From positions 61,113,893 through 61,177,892 of the forward strand of contig OZ038479.1 in NCBI GenBank assembly GCA_964036315.1: DNA of 64,000 bases, written 5' to 3'. Under the pieces are notes generated by a model. The model was not told the origin of the DNA. It ran no database searches and saw nothing but the letters and a program-made list of their open reading frames with translations. A program made the translations under genes and the position numbers. This DNA comes from Acanthosepion esculentum (Eukaryota; Mollusca; Cephalopoda; Sepiida; Sepiidae). Shown here one piece after another: positions 36,346 through 49,000 of this stretch; positions within the stretch are counted from its first letter, which is position 1, and each line of letters begins with the position of its first letter.

Positions 36346-36610
36346 AGCATACATTAAACTGATCTTGTATTAAATACAAGTAATTTATTTAGCTTTTCAG
36401 TAAGAAACGAAGCCCATTGACTTCACACAAAAAATCAGAATTATAATATGACAGTCAATGAGTGAGTTATGCTTCAAGAGTCCATAACAAATAATCAACA
36501 AAATTACTAGAGCCCCTGATCTATGGCAAGGGCTCACAAATATAAATAGTATCTTTCACCATCAGGACATAGATCCCTTGGGTGAAAGATAATTATATAT
36601 AGTAAATTTT

Positions 36611-36641
36611 ACACGCTTGTTGCAAATTTACCAATGTAGGT

Positions 36642-36678
<37 letters not shown>

Positions 36679-36760
36679 CCAGGTAGTACTGCATCATGCT
36701 AAAACTGGTCAAAATTCAAAATGTTTCCAGTTGATACTGTACTACAGATATTTTGACTTT
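36611..36760 (+). repeat. Fragment related to the 37.8-kb repeat, split by TA run
   Basis: ACACGCTTGTTGCAAATTTA then CCAATGTAGGTCAA matches 37851-37881. A TA microsatellite (36643-36674) follows exactly where similarity ends. Confidence 0.5.
36643..36675. repeat. (TA)n microsatellite
   Basis: About 16 TA units at the edge of a dispersed repeat fragment. Confidence 0.95.
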
Positions 36761-37769
36761 TGTCAAGCAGCTTATTTTAGTAAATACCAAAATAAATGAT
36801 ATGATCAGCTCCATAAGTGAAGCACAAATATATTTAATACTAAATAAATTACTTCCTTAAAGCATTTTAGTGATTGTTTTATATTCCTGTAAAACAGAAT
36901 TTATTTACATCACTGTTCAATGACTTCATTGTCTTCATTTGGAACAGTTGTTTATGTGAGAATTCCCATGTTTTTACTGCCAGTTTAGTATGATTTCTGT
37001 CCTGAAATAACCACCATTCCCTTATAAATGGATATTAAATAAAAATAGAATAAACTGATAAAAATAGAAACTTAATAAAACAGTCTATAATGAAAACAAA
37101 ACTGTTTTTAAGAAATAAGAATAAGTTGAACTGTAAATGATTGCTGTTATATTTAACCTAAAGAATATTGTGGCTGTTATTTTCTGTTAACTTATAGCAA
37201 ATACAATTTCTGAAAATATTTTTTGTTGTTTGAGTTTCATAATTTTTCTTTCTTTGGAAACTCATTTTGAAAATATTGAACATAAATTTCTCTGCTGACA
37301 TGACATTGATGTATTACTTTTTCTTTTCAATGTTGAGAATAATGAAGAACAAGTTGTTTATTCAATAATGTCTGTCGAATGTTTCTTTTCAAAAAAGATT
37401 TTTATGATTATATGAAATCATATTACATAAAAATCAACCTTTCCCTGATTTCACATTTTGAAAACATTAAATTTTAATAATCATGTTGTTATCCCATCTC
37501 AATGAAAAAAAAATTAGAAATTAATAGAATAATTAAAAATACAAATTCCTAATACTTATAAAATGTCATACAATGTTTAAGGAAGTGTTGAAGTTTTTGA
37601 ACCAGCTCTTCCGCTTGACCAAATGCCCAGATTTTTGTGGAGGAACTTGGTATGGCTGATAATTTTTCAACAGCCCTTGTAAGCACACAACAATATTTCA
37701 GCTACACAAGATTGTCTTAATCATAACTGAAAGTCTATATTAGTAAAAATTGAGTAATTCACCAAGCTG

Positions 37770-38345
37770 AAATGTATAAAACAGATGTCTGTGTGTGTGT
37801 ATACTATTTCTGCATGTCCACATTTCTTGACTGATTTCGATGAAATTGTACACACGTTGCAAATTTACCAATATAGGTCAAGACCAACTTTTCAATCTCC
37901 AAGCCCCGTGTTTGGCAGAAAAATTGAAAAAACTGAAGGTGGGTACGACTTTTTGCTTGATAGTTTTCCTCTGACATTTGTTTCACACAAAAGATTGCAA
38001 GAAACTGAAAAAATTGAGTTTTTCATATACTTAAAATAAGAACTTGAATAACTTCCTCTTTTTTTTTATCCGATTTTCTTCAAACACGTTGCAAAAAATT
38101 TGCCATCATGCAAGAAATAAGACAGTGTTTAGTCCTGCTCACTTCTCTGCATATAATGAAAAATCATGTACAACTGTTCAAAAAGCCCGTTTTTTGGCTC
38201 CGTGGCTTTTTTATGCCTCCAAATGTGTCTTGAAAATTACATATGACACACAAATTGTCTTGTGCGAAAGTTTCGATGATTTCACTTAAGTGGATGGAAG
38301 CTGCGTCGAACTCGGTCCGAAATCGGCTTTTGCCATTTAGCCGAT
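37770..38345 (+). repeat. Repeat with long open frames, class unknown
   Basis: Two adjacent plus-strand frames (37785-38039 and 38044-38289) are open for most of 500 bases. The second contains a CGTGGC-rich end unlike its AT-rich surroundings. A short block, TTGCAAATTTACCAAT.TAGG, also occurs at 36622. Phrases such as LTDFDEIVHTLQIYQ and SKCVLKITYDTQIV do not match a family I know. I treat it as a mobile-element piece, not a host gene. Confidence 0.45.
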
Positions 38346-41300
38346 AGTTTCTTCATGATTCCATCGTAAATTGGCATTTGAACAACCTTTGCTGCAAAGA
38401 TTGTTTCAGAAGGATTATTGAAGCATTAAAAGGGAAAGATTCCTGAAGAAGCTCTTATTAACCCCAGCTTTACAGCAAATGTGTGAAGAAAGATCTTGAA
38501 GTCAATCTGTCCTCAACTGTGTAATATGTCATTTTGACCATGACAGTATCTGATTTTGAAAGCAATGAAACAATAAATGCACCACATTTTATAACATTCA
38601 TAAATTACCTTATTTCAATTTGAAAGAAAATAACTTTATTCTTCATATGTAGTCATGACATTGGTAAAGATTAGTTTTACAGCTGTACATATATTTCTAA
38701 TTGTAAAAAAGTAATGCATGATTGATTAGACATGGATTGTCTTCTCTTTTTCTTCTAATCCTCAAAATATTCTTGCTATCTTCTGAATATTAACGCTTTT
38801 CTTAGCTTTGGGATTAGCTGATTTTTATGACTTGTTGATAAGCTTGTATATTATTACTTAGAGATTTGAATTCATGTATTTGCATTTGGATACCACTCAA
38901 GAAGTTAATTACTTATACAGTAAGTATAAAATTATAAGTGCTGCTTTTTGATTGTCTATTTGATGACATTAGCTCTTTATAGCATAGAAATATGCTTGTA
39001 AAATTTATACCAACATGGAAAATAGTATGTGACGTCATGAGATCAAATAGTTTATGATAACCATAAGAAATATTATGTTGCTAAGGGGAAGTAACTAAAT
39101 AAATAGCTGAAAATTGAATTAAAATGCATGCATTATTTTTCAACACTCCCTAACTAAAAAACAGTAAACAAAATGATTAAATTTCATTTTCATTATTTCT
39201 GTGAAGGAGGACTGGAAATGTGGCTTCAGCATGTACTGCTTTATGGTCAATAAATACTATATAGTTTGTAAGACTATTTAACAATATTTAATTTTTATAC
39301 ATCTCTCTCTCTCTCTCTTTTTGAAAGTTGTTCAGTGTTTCCATAAAAATGTTCTGTGTGAACATATTTCTGTTTATTTTATTTTGTTTTTTTTAAAAGA
39401 AATTCATTGAACAGTTGAAGTTGACAGAGTAACAATGATAATATGAATTGCTTATATGGAATAAAGAAAATATGAATTGCTTATATGGAATAAAGAAAAC
39501 ACCTTGAACTGAAACCTATTGTTTTAAAAAGTTGTTAAAAATGGGAAAGAGTTTGAGACAGATATAAAACAAGATATTAAAGATTATTCAAAAATAAAAA
39601 CAAAACAAAAACCATGTGTAATGGAAAGAAGATCAGGGGGTTAAGGTTAAAGTCGGGTATGATTTTTATATATGTACTTTTTGTTACTGTCTGTGTTATT
39701 TGATGTGCAGCGTGTGATGGTGAGATAGGATTGTAAAAATGATGACATGTCAGATGTGACATTTACCATAACTGCAATAGTAAGTGAAGCTCTGAACCAG
39801 ATCCTGATTTGCAGCCTAAACAAGTTTGTCTTAACAAATTTATCATCAAGCCACAGCTTTTAATCAACAAATACACTAAGGTTGCTTTACTAAAATTTGA
39901 TAACTGGAAAATATTCAGTTAGTGTTACAATGAAATACCTCTTTCATTTCAAGAAAGATATGCTGGGCATCAGGATATCTAAATCATTAAAAGCTTGAAA
40001 TTTCATCCGTTTTTTTTTTTAAGATAAAAAAAAAATCAACTCAAAATTAAGGAATTTAGCTATTTCTGTTATTTTTATTGTTTACAAAATTGAGAAAACA
40101 GATTTAATTTGGCATCTTGACAAGCACTGCAGGTATGTGATTGAGATGACAGTTGTAAAAATGATGAAAAGTACTTCAGCAGAAATTTATTATACTGAAA
40201 TCTTGAATGTAATTATCCAGTTTTCTTTTTTACTATTATCATCTTCATTATTTGCATCTGTATCTATAAGTAGACTTTAAAAATACTTATCAAATGCTAC
40301 ATTTATCTGTAAGATTGGCCAGTGGAAATGTGATGACAAAAATGAAGAGATTAAGAAAAAAAAATTAATATTTCATCACAGAATTTCAAATAAAATTATT
40401 ACTGTGCTTGTATAGAATATAAGCAAACCACACTTTCATTAAGAAAAAAAAGAAATGCCCTTTTAAATAAAAAGTAGTCAGTTGGTTAAATTTTTGCTAT
40501 CTTCCTTCATACTAGTAACTTCAAATGAGTTAGAATTTTCCAAAATATTCACATTGAGATTGAATCGTTAATGGTTGCACTTTTTGAGTCATGATGATAT
40601 TTCATTTACTTCTCTTATTTTTAAGATTTGTGTGGATAAAGGACAAGTTTTTAGATTAAAAAAAAGATCTTATCATGTTCATTTTAGCTAGGGGGAGAAA
40701 AATGTTTTTGTGCTTTGAGTATTTCTGATACAAATCTAAAAGATCTTTTATCATAGTTTTCATTCACTTGTCATCATACTAGACTGAACAAGTGGAATCA
40801 CTTGAAAACTGAAAATGGTGTCAGAGTAATCTGATGCAGTTGGTTACCTGACAAGGAATTCATTGTTTTCCTGATTATATATTATTCTGTCATTACCATT
40901 ATGTCTCATAATTTTCATTTCAGAGAAGATATTTTGAACTATGGAGCAATGTGTATGAGAGACATTTTGTCCTTAGTACTGTTAGTCATGTTTATTTACT
41001 ATTAGTTCTTTCTTGTTCACAAAATATCATGCACTCATGTATACAAGTAAAAATAGGCGTCTGCATTCCCATACAGAAATAACAGCTGATACCAACATTG
41101 TTACATTGCTTTAATTTATAGACACAAATGTTCCCACTGAACATAGAATAAATTTAGCATAAATATTCATTAATAGTCCTAAGTATGGACATCTATAAAT
41201 AACTTTGAATTTCTAGCTGTGATCGAAAAACACATCAGATTTGGTTAGGATTGGTGTTTTCATTGTTGATTTCTTTTTTTGCATATTCTTTTGCTAATTT

Positions 41301-41564
41301 TAAATTTTATTACTCAGGTTTTCTTTAGGTTACTATCTTTGGTATTTCCCAGACAAATGGTTAGTCAGCTAGAGTGTTTCATGCATTACACATATTCATA
41401 TTCTGAAAGGTGATATTTCAACACATCTTAAGTCGTATGGATTGTAAATTTTGAATGTTTTTGTGTTAAGAGAAAATGAGATGCATTTGTTATTTGATGC
41501 TCTTTTATTTCTGAAAAGGAAAAAACGCTGCAAAAAAAAACAAAAAAAAAACGAAAGAAAACCC
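38346..41564. other. Non-coding with one weak exon-like stretch
   Basis: After TTTTCATTTCAG at 40922, a plus-strand frame stays open about 50 codons (RRYFELWSNVYERHF then LSTVSHVYL) but lacks a convincing donor. The rest holds only the 29-bp tandem and short CT and T runs. Confidence 0.4.
39441..39499. repeat. Exact 29-bp tandem duplication
   Basis: The 29-base unit beginning TATGAATTGCTTATATGGAA occurs twice without a mismatch (39442-39470, 39471-39499), so it is very recent. Confidence 0.95.
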
Positions 41565-42055
41565 ATTTATAGAGATGGTGCCATAGCCGAGAGTACAGGT
41601 CTTAGGTGGTTTTTAGGTTCAGAAATTTTGATCGTTCTGGCAGGCCTGCTGTCAATGATGACCAAATTGATTTGGGTCAAATGATAAGGGACAAGGCAGG
41701 GCCAAGCATTGGAAGGCTTTTAAAGCATTTGAACATATGAATCACGGTAATGTTTGGGTGCCTCACTATTTAATGGAAAAATTTGACTTCAGTGGTGATT
41801 CTCTGCTCAAATACAACAAAAAATGACACATTTTTTTAAATGAACAATTGCAATGAAAAATGTAGAGTGAAATGTTTTCTATCAGGTCAATGCCAGACTT
41901 CAAGTCTCTTTGCAGGCCCAACAGAAATTGGTACTTCCTGACTAGGATGTCCTACTACACCCACCCTCCTGACTACTCACCTAATCTTGAACCTTTGGAT
42001 TACCACTTATTTTGATCCTTACAAAATTTTCTTAATCCTTAAGCAGATTTAGTCA
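41565..42055 (+). pseudogene. mariner transposase relic with internal deletions
   Basis: YRDGAIAESTGLRWFLGSE corresponds to the mariner N-terminal helix-turn-helix (Y-G-D-G-A...RWF). Then NVWVPHYLMEKFDFSGDSLL corresponds to the VWVPHxLTEKN...LL block, and HPPDYSPNLEPLDYHLF corresponds to the hallmark YSPDLAPSDYHLF motif. Several hundred bases that should lie between these blocks are missing and there are many stops. The catalytic core is largely lost. Plus-strand orientation. Confidence 0.7.
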
Positions 42056-43135
42056 GTAATGTTAATATAAAATATAAACTCAAGTTCACTCATTGCAAAT
42101 AAAAGAACATATATAGTATTTTAGAGAAAATGATAATGGGTAGTTTGGTTATTCATTTTATTATTGTTTTACTGACATTCTGAATTTAGAAATTAATGAA
42201 AGTTGTTTTTGTAACAAACTTTATTTTTTTGCCCCCACCACAGGTTAAAGGCACGAAGAAAATATTGCTGTGATGTTTGTGGATTTGCAGTTGCACTTCA
42301 TTTGAAATTGTTTTTCCTTATAAAAAATGTTATTGTTAATTTCAGTTATTTTGTATTCTGTTGAAAAGCAATAAATTTAAATATTTAAAGAAAGTGTAAA
42401 TGTGTCTTATTCCTTTATTCACAAGTTTCTTTCAGTGATTCAAAGCCAGTGAAAGAAAAATTAGGCTGCCAGAACTCTTTATAAAGTCAAAGTAATCTGA
42501 TACAATCAAAGTTTGTACATTTATTCTGTGGAGGTCTTACTGTGCTGCTTGGATGTGCTTAAAGTATAATTAGCAGGTAAATTTCAAATTCTGGCCTAGT
42601 TTCTGGCATTCACTTTTGCACTCAGTAATGACTCCCCCAGCTAGGCTAGGCTATAGGCTAAATAGTAGTGTAGACTGATCTCTCTAGCTTTGGATGACAG
42701 TCAGTCTAAGAAGACTACCCTGAATTAAAAACTGGAGAAGATAATAGAAATTATAATTATTTCCCAAGAAATCATGGAAATTCAGTTAATCGAAAAAGGA
42801 ATTTGGTAGGGAACTATGATTGCTTAGGTCTTAAAAGGAGATACCATTAAAAACAAAACCTGGTGTTGCTTCAGCTGTTTGTATTTGTTGAAGTGAGCTT
42901 ATTAGTTTGTGAATAGCCAGATTTGTTCATTACAAATGTTTCCCTGCTTTTACCTGTTGCTAGTATGATTATACTGGTATTACTCTTATTTTAGTTTCAT
43001 TGGGTTGGTATTGTCTAATGTCTTACTTCTCACCTAAGCTTGTCTGTTTGTAGTTTAAGAATCCGGATTGGGATTATTAGTATAAAATGATATTTATTTA
43101 TTTAGAACTTACAAAATCTTTAAATCCTTTAATTT

Positions 43136-43174
43136 CTGGAGTTTTCTTATATGGATATCATAAGAAAACTCCAG
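43136..43174. repeat. 15-bp perfect hairpin
   Basis: CTGGAGTTTTCTTAT and its exact complement ATAAGAAAACTCCAG enclose a 9-base loop. Confidence 0.85.
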
Positions 43175-43289
43175 GGTAATTTTCTTTCTCTTTAGTGTCC
43201 AGTGTTATTTGGCTTGGGAATAACTTAAGTCAGCAACATGTGATTGTCTTACACTATATTTAAGAAAAAAAAAATTTCATGTTTTTATG

Positions 43290-43525
43290 GCAATAGCGAT
43301 ATAGACTGTTCTAACAAGGCTGTGACTCTTTGGGCAGAGAGGAACCCAAACGAGGATGTGCTGAATGGCAGTCTCGAATGGGGAGATAGACAGACCTGAC
43401 CTGTTTATGCGGGTTTGACAGGGATTTTTTGGCTGAGCCTATGAGCTTGGATGACCCACGTTAAACTCTGCCTTGTGCCACATGTACTCTAATGGAGTGG
43501 GCCTGCTAAATATAATAGTGGATGT
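43290..43525. repeat. GC-richer island of unknown nature
   Basis: About 230 bases from GACTGTTCTAACAAGG to GGAGTGGGCCTGC stand out from the AT-rich flanks. No frame, tRNA boxes or transposon motif were recognised; probably an old repeat. A similar short island lies at 42630-42720. Confidence 0.3.
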
Positions 43526-45799
43526 TTTTCCAATGTACATTTGTTAATTTTTTGGAAAACTAGTTGGAATTAGCTTTAGGTCTTTACATCTTTAGAGAAT
43601 TGTTACGTATCTATACCTTTCTGATAATTTTGGGTGGAACTTTTAATTATGCAACTTTTAATCCTATGTTAGATTGGGTTTGCATCATTGACGCTACTTG
43701 TTTGTATTTTTATAAAATTGAATATTTATAAAACGCTTTTTTTTTCTCTAAACAATCATAAATTATAAATTTCAGGAGGTTATCCTTGTTTTTCACAAGA
43801 TTTGAAATTGCTAAATGCTGTACATACAAAAATGTGCAAGTACCTAAATTTTCATAAAATAATTTTTGCAAATTAAGGAAATCTTTTTATAATAAAATTA
43901 ACTAACTGATTAGTAATTAAGAGTGAAATTAAAAAAACAAATCAGTCTACAAATACCTACCTATAAAAGGTATGTTTGCTATGTATTTGGCTCTCATAAA
44001 AGAAAAAAAAAAGAAGACATGCATCATTTCCATTTTTGCAAGAACTGCAGTTTCACGAATATAGTGGGTGAATAAATGAGAAAGATTTCAAATACATGTT
44101 TACATTAATGAGGTTTTTGTTTTGTTTTTTAACCATATAAACATCTAACTAAACAAAAAAAAAAAAAAAAAATCCCTGTACTGGTTAAATACAATTATGT
44201 TGACATCTTATATAGAAGAAATTCATCTCCCCCCTCTACACTTATTTCTAATTCTGAAACTGCTGTTCTGACTTTCTGGGTGTGTACTATTACTATTTGT
44301 AAATTTAAATTGTTTTGATCCTTGCAATAATCTGAAAATTGTTTTTATATAATTATGTACCTCATTATTGTCTCATGTTAGCCATGAATGTAGGTTGGCA
44401 ACAAGTGTGTGTGTGTAACAATAAGCATTAAGTCTTATCGCTTTTGTTCCTCAAGTACAAAGAAAAATATTTCCTAGATTTTATCTTTTTTCCAAACAAA
44501 GTTTGATCTTTAATTTTGTTTGCTTTGGTGTAGAATTTGTGTTTGTTACAAGTATGATTGTTTTGTTTTTTTAATTTTGGCACAAAGATATAAAACATAC
44601 AGAAAAATTATTTTATTTTATTATCAGCTTCATGTATATTAAGAATAATTCTAAATAAAATCTAAGAATTTGAAATCGTTTCCCTCTCCCCAGTTTAATA
44701 GGCCAAAAGAACTTGGTTCTTAAGATGTTACCTTTAGTCCTCTCCCCTAACAATATAGCTACTTTTCTCAAATTCTATCATATTAATTTATAGTAATAAA
44801 CCAAATCTCACAGTTCATGGCTGCCACTTTTCTGCTCTAACCACAGATCAAGCTTTCAAATGGCAAAAGTTACTCGATATAGCTTCTAGTTAACATGGAA
44901 AAGAGTTTCAATGGAAATGAAGACATTGGAAAGGTTTTAACTACTAACAGGAAATGAAAAATAAAATAACTGAAACAAAAATCACTTGGCTGAGAAATAC
45001 TAAAGTTAAAACTAAAATGGTGGATATAGTTTATGAAGCAACACTAATTTCAATTTGAGAAAAAAAATTAGTGCTGCTGCTATCAAGAAAAATTGTTATG
45101 CAGTTCAGATCACATCTTTATGAGTCATGATATCTCGGGCAATGTTATTTTTCACTTCGAGATTTTCAAAGTTTCACTGGGTACCACACATCAAAGATAA
45201 AATAAAAATTCTGGTGAATATAGAATTTATTTGTTTATACAAAATTTCAGATTTTTCTCTTGTTAAAGAGCTTGTTTTGAAGCAATTCTCAACAGATACA
45301 AATTTATTTTTGTTTGCACATATTGGTGGACTTTATTTCTTTTGGACTTAGAAATTGCTAGCAATTTTCTTAGATTTTTTTGTAAATATTCTCGCTGTGA
45401 AGAGATATTAAACCAGTTTTCCTGTTAAGAAAGAGTTTTGTATTTTTAAACACTATTGATTTACACAATTGAGGCTTAACCTTCGAAATGAGATTGGATG
45501 GCAACTTTATTTTGTAAAGATGTACTTTATCCTGTATATTTGAAACCCACAGTAGTTTGTTTATTCAAAGTATTATCTTTTTTTTTTTTTTTTAACTTAT
45601 TGTACTTAAAAAAAAAACAAAAAAAAACACGTCAGAATAAAATAGGAAGGACTGAATAATTGAATTTTATCATAACTATAAATATTTTAAAATATGTAAT
45701 TTTAAAAAATAACAATTACAAATAAAGAGATAAAAAAATATTTTAAGTGAATATTTTAATAAAGAGCTGCTTCCAAAACACATACAGATAGGCAAGTAA

Positions 45800-45805
45800 T
45801 TTATT
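45800..45805 (-). promoter_or_regulatory. Possible polyadenylation signal of DDRGK1
   Basis: AATAAA on the minus strand lies only four bases beyond the DDRGK1 stop codon. It would give a very short 3' UTR, so a site further downstream may be the one used. Confidence 0.4.
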
Positions 45806-45809
45806 CATT

Positions 45810-46046
45810 TTAGCTAGATACCTCAGTCAAAAGTCTTCTCTGAGCCAATTCATTGTCTGGGTTGAGATTAATCAGAGTATTGCTAGACTTGGCTAAATCA
45901 GAGACTGAAATACGGCCTCTTTGTCGAATATATTTGGCTACGGCTTCCATCTCTTCCCTGGTAATATAGATAAATTTCCCTCGGTCATCCATCACTCCAG
46001 TTAATTTACCTTCATTCAAGAGGGTATTAATACGGTCAATAGTATC
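45810..46046 (-). CDS. DDRGK1: DDRGK1 terminal exon with the DDRGK motif
   Basis: The exon starts after CTTCTTTTGCAG and codes 78 residues to a TAA stop. It opens [18 protein letters not shown], then [37 protein letters not shown] and an extended tail ending RRLLTEVSS. The upstream in-frame ATG at 46073 lies in the intron and is not the start. This is the best-conserved part of the protein and fixes the gene identity. Confidence 0.98.
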   Translation of the reverse strand, partial: DTIDRINTLLNEGKLTGVMDDRGKFIYITREEMEAVAKYIRQRGRISVSDLAKSSNTLINLNPDNELAQRRLLTEVSS

Positions 46047-49000
46047 CTGCAAAAGAAGTGAGATTGTCGTCATTATTATTATACATTATCCTTGATTAGA
46101 TTTGATGTGTGTGTGAAATACATTTAAGTCTTTATTTTTTTTCTTCTGATCATGGTATCCAAATTTGTTATGAGAAAGGCATATATAAAGTCTTGTAGTA
46201 ATTAAAAAAGTGCAGTGTTGCATACATTGCAATTAATCAAACTCGATCTGGAGGAATGCAATGTGGAGGAGAGAAAGAGCGCTCTTATGTGCATCCGTTT
46301 TATTAAATGCAGTAATTTAGCAACTTAATGGTTTAAAATAACCAAGTTTTATTTGTAATCACAGATTTTGCAATTAGGTTTCTCAACTTATGCATATATG
46401 GGATATTCGATAGAGAGTAATGGCAATTAATCTAACAGGTTAAACATCACAGAAAAGAGAAGAATTGTCTAACAATCAATCTTAACATTGCAAAATTCAC
46501 CTATGAAGAACACTGTTTTAAGAACATGTGGCTGGGGCTAATTGCAAATAATTTAGAAAAGTTCAAAAACCTTTAAAAAAACAAACAAAAAAAACCTTTT
46601 TTTTTTATTTTAGTCTTAATTTCAAGTTCATAGATTAAATTTAATATTTCCAAATAGCAAAATACTATGCTGCATTTCAAAAACTGATTTAAATTGATCG
46701 GAAGGAATTTTTTTTCTAAGATAGCTGATTAGCACCCCTTTTTTAGTTGTCTTTCATTGCAATATAATTCACTTTATTAAAAAATCTTCTTTTCTGAAAC
46801 TTGGAGGAATTTAAAGTATAATTAATCAGATTTGAAAAAAAAAAAAAAAAAGTTTAAAATAACACAGAAATACAACAGTAGTTGTGTTTTTAACCGACAG
46901 TAGCCATGTTTATGTGATTGATGAACAATGACAAGTGCTGATAAAGATGTTAATACATTTTTATTGTTGTTCTATGGAGACTTTATCTGTTAAAACATAA
47001 TTTAAGAAAATGATGGTTGAGTGCCTTTTTATAAGAACTTGGTAATCTTAAAAATGTTGGAAAATATTCTCTGTAATCTAATTTTAGGAATATTGACTTT
47101 AAATTTACTATAGTAATTGCTCTTATTTTTTGATAATGTCAGATATGGTCACACATACTTTCAAAATGGACAGGTTTATACAAATAAAAAAAATTAAAAA
47201 TTATTTTAAATATCTTAGTGAAAAGTTATTTGTATTAAGCTTTTCAATTTTTGATTAGTAAATATAGTTTTCACTTAACAAGACCTAATGCAATTAAAGT
47301 AAGGCATAATTTTTAAAGAGTTATATTGGTTTTTCTTAAGACAATAGTATCTTTAATAAATCTTATTTTTATAAAAGCAATTAAAAGATTTTCTAATTGA
47401 ATTAGAAAGTTTTATTGCATTTTTATTTTACGATTTAGAGCAGATTTTTGAGAAATGAGTAGCAGCTTGAAGAAAAAAAAGAGATTTACATTCTCTAAGG
47501 AGTCCTGCTTTTAAAATTTAATTTCATGAAATTAAGTGAGTAGAGGGGAGGGGGGAACATATGTAAAAAAGAAAAAAAAAAGTTTCCAAAATAATTTCAT
47601 TCATTTGTGAATAAGTCTTAAAAGTTTCATTAAAATCCAACAATTATTTGATTTTTGCAAGAATTTCCAAAAGGTGCTAAAACAATTATGTTGACTGCCA
47701 ATGTGAAAAAATATACTTTGGCCTTTCCTCTTAATAATAACAAACATTTTGATGAGAAAACTTTGCTTTTATTATATTTGTGACCTTTTTAAATCATGCT
47801 ATGCTGTTTTTTCAGTGACTTAGTGGAGGTACCTATACAAAAGGGTGAAGGTAACCCCCCAACTGCCAAAGAGGCTTGAGGCAGCCAGTGAATTAAATAA
47901 TGTGATGTAGGGTCTTATTCTGGAATATGAAGTTGAGAGAAAATTAAAGAAATAAATTGTCAAATCTGAATGGTGATTGGAGTAAACTGAAAAATAGTTA
48001 ATTTGTTACAAGAAATGAAATAATCTGTGAATAGGCTGAAATCCACAGTGAGGTTTGAACCAGTGGATAACTTAATAAAATGAATTAAATCATTAACTTC
48101 AAACGCTTCTGGTGGGGTTGATATGAACAGAATCTGGATAACTGACTTTGTTATCAAAGAGCAGAATTATGTTTACTTAAATACTATTCACTGCCAAGAT
48201 CTAACTGTCAGTAAATTTTAAAAATTAAACTCTAAAAAATAAGGTATCCAGTTTATTCAGAGCTGGTGAAATTTATGAGTTTTTTTATACAGATGATATC
48301 TGTAAAAACATATGCAGGTGTAAAAGTTACCATTAGCAATTTTTTTTTTTTTTTTTGATGATGCTTTTCTGTTTTCATATTTGTTGCCTCTTAAAAACGA
48401 TATTTTGAATAAAACTCAGTCCCAAAAACTAATTCATTATTTTTTCGTTCTATAATTTCAAATTTTTTGCAAATTCTTTCTCCATACTGACTTTGTATAC
48501 ATAAAACATTTTCTATTTCCTGTCTATGAAACAACAAATTTACCTGTGTTTTGATTTTGAAATGTATAGCCAAATCTTCCAGCATAACAACTTTGAGTTC
48601 CTGAAAGAATCAGAAGTGAGGAAAGAATTGAAGAATCAGAAAATCAGGTCAAACTGATGGAAAATGAGTTTTATACGGGTTTTAATGAATATACCCCCCC
48701 CCATTATACAGTTCTTCAGAAGATACACATAGAAATGGCAACAGTATTAGAATTTAGAGAAATCGGACCCTGTTAAGACTGACTGTGGGGGGCTAACAGC
48801 TTTCAGTTGTTACAATTGCCTGTTTATCCAAATGCTCATACTTTTTCTTTTCCAACCATGGTGATGTCGGTGAGAAGACATTTTGTTAAAAAAACATCAG
48901 TGAATATAACATGCAAATTCTCCCATTTTGCAAAGCACGTACTATACAACTAAGGAAAGGAAAATTCACATTGACTCAATGATAGCAACTACGGTCAACT

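Larger units (their letters stand above)
42056..45799. other. Region between mariner relic and DDRGK1 end
   Basis: At 42229-42241 a good acceptor-like tract (TTTGCCCCCACCACAG) is followed by short frames and a polyadenylation signal near 42370, so a small plus-strand terminal exon cannot be excluded. GC-richer islands and a hairpin (43136) are listed separately. Otherwise nothing is recognised. Confidence 0.4.
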
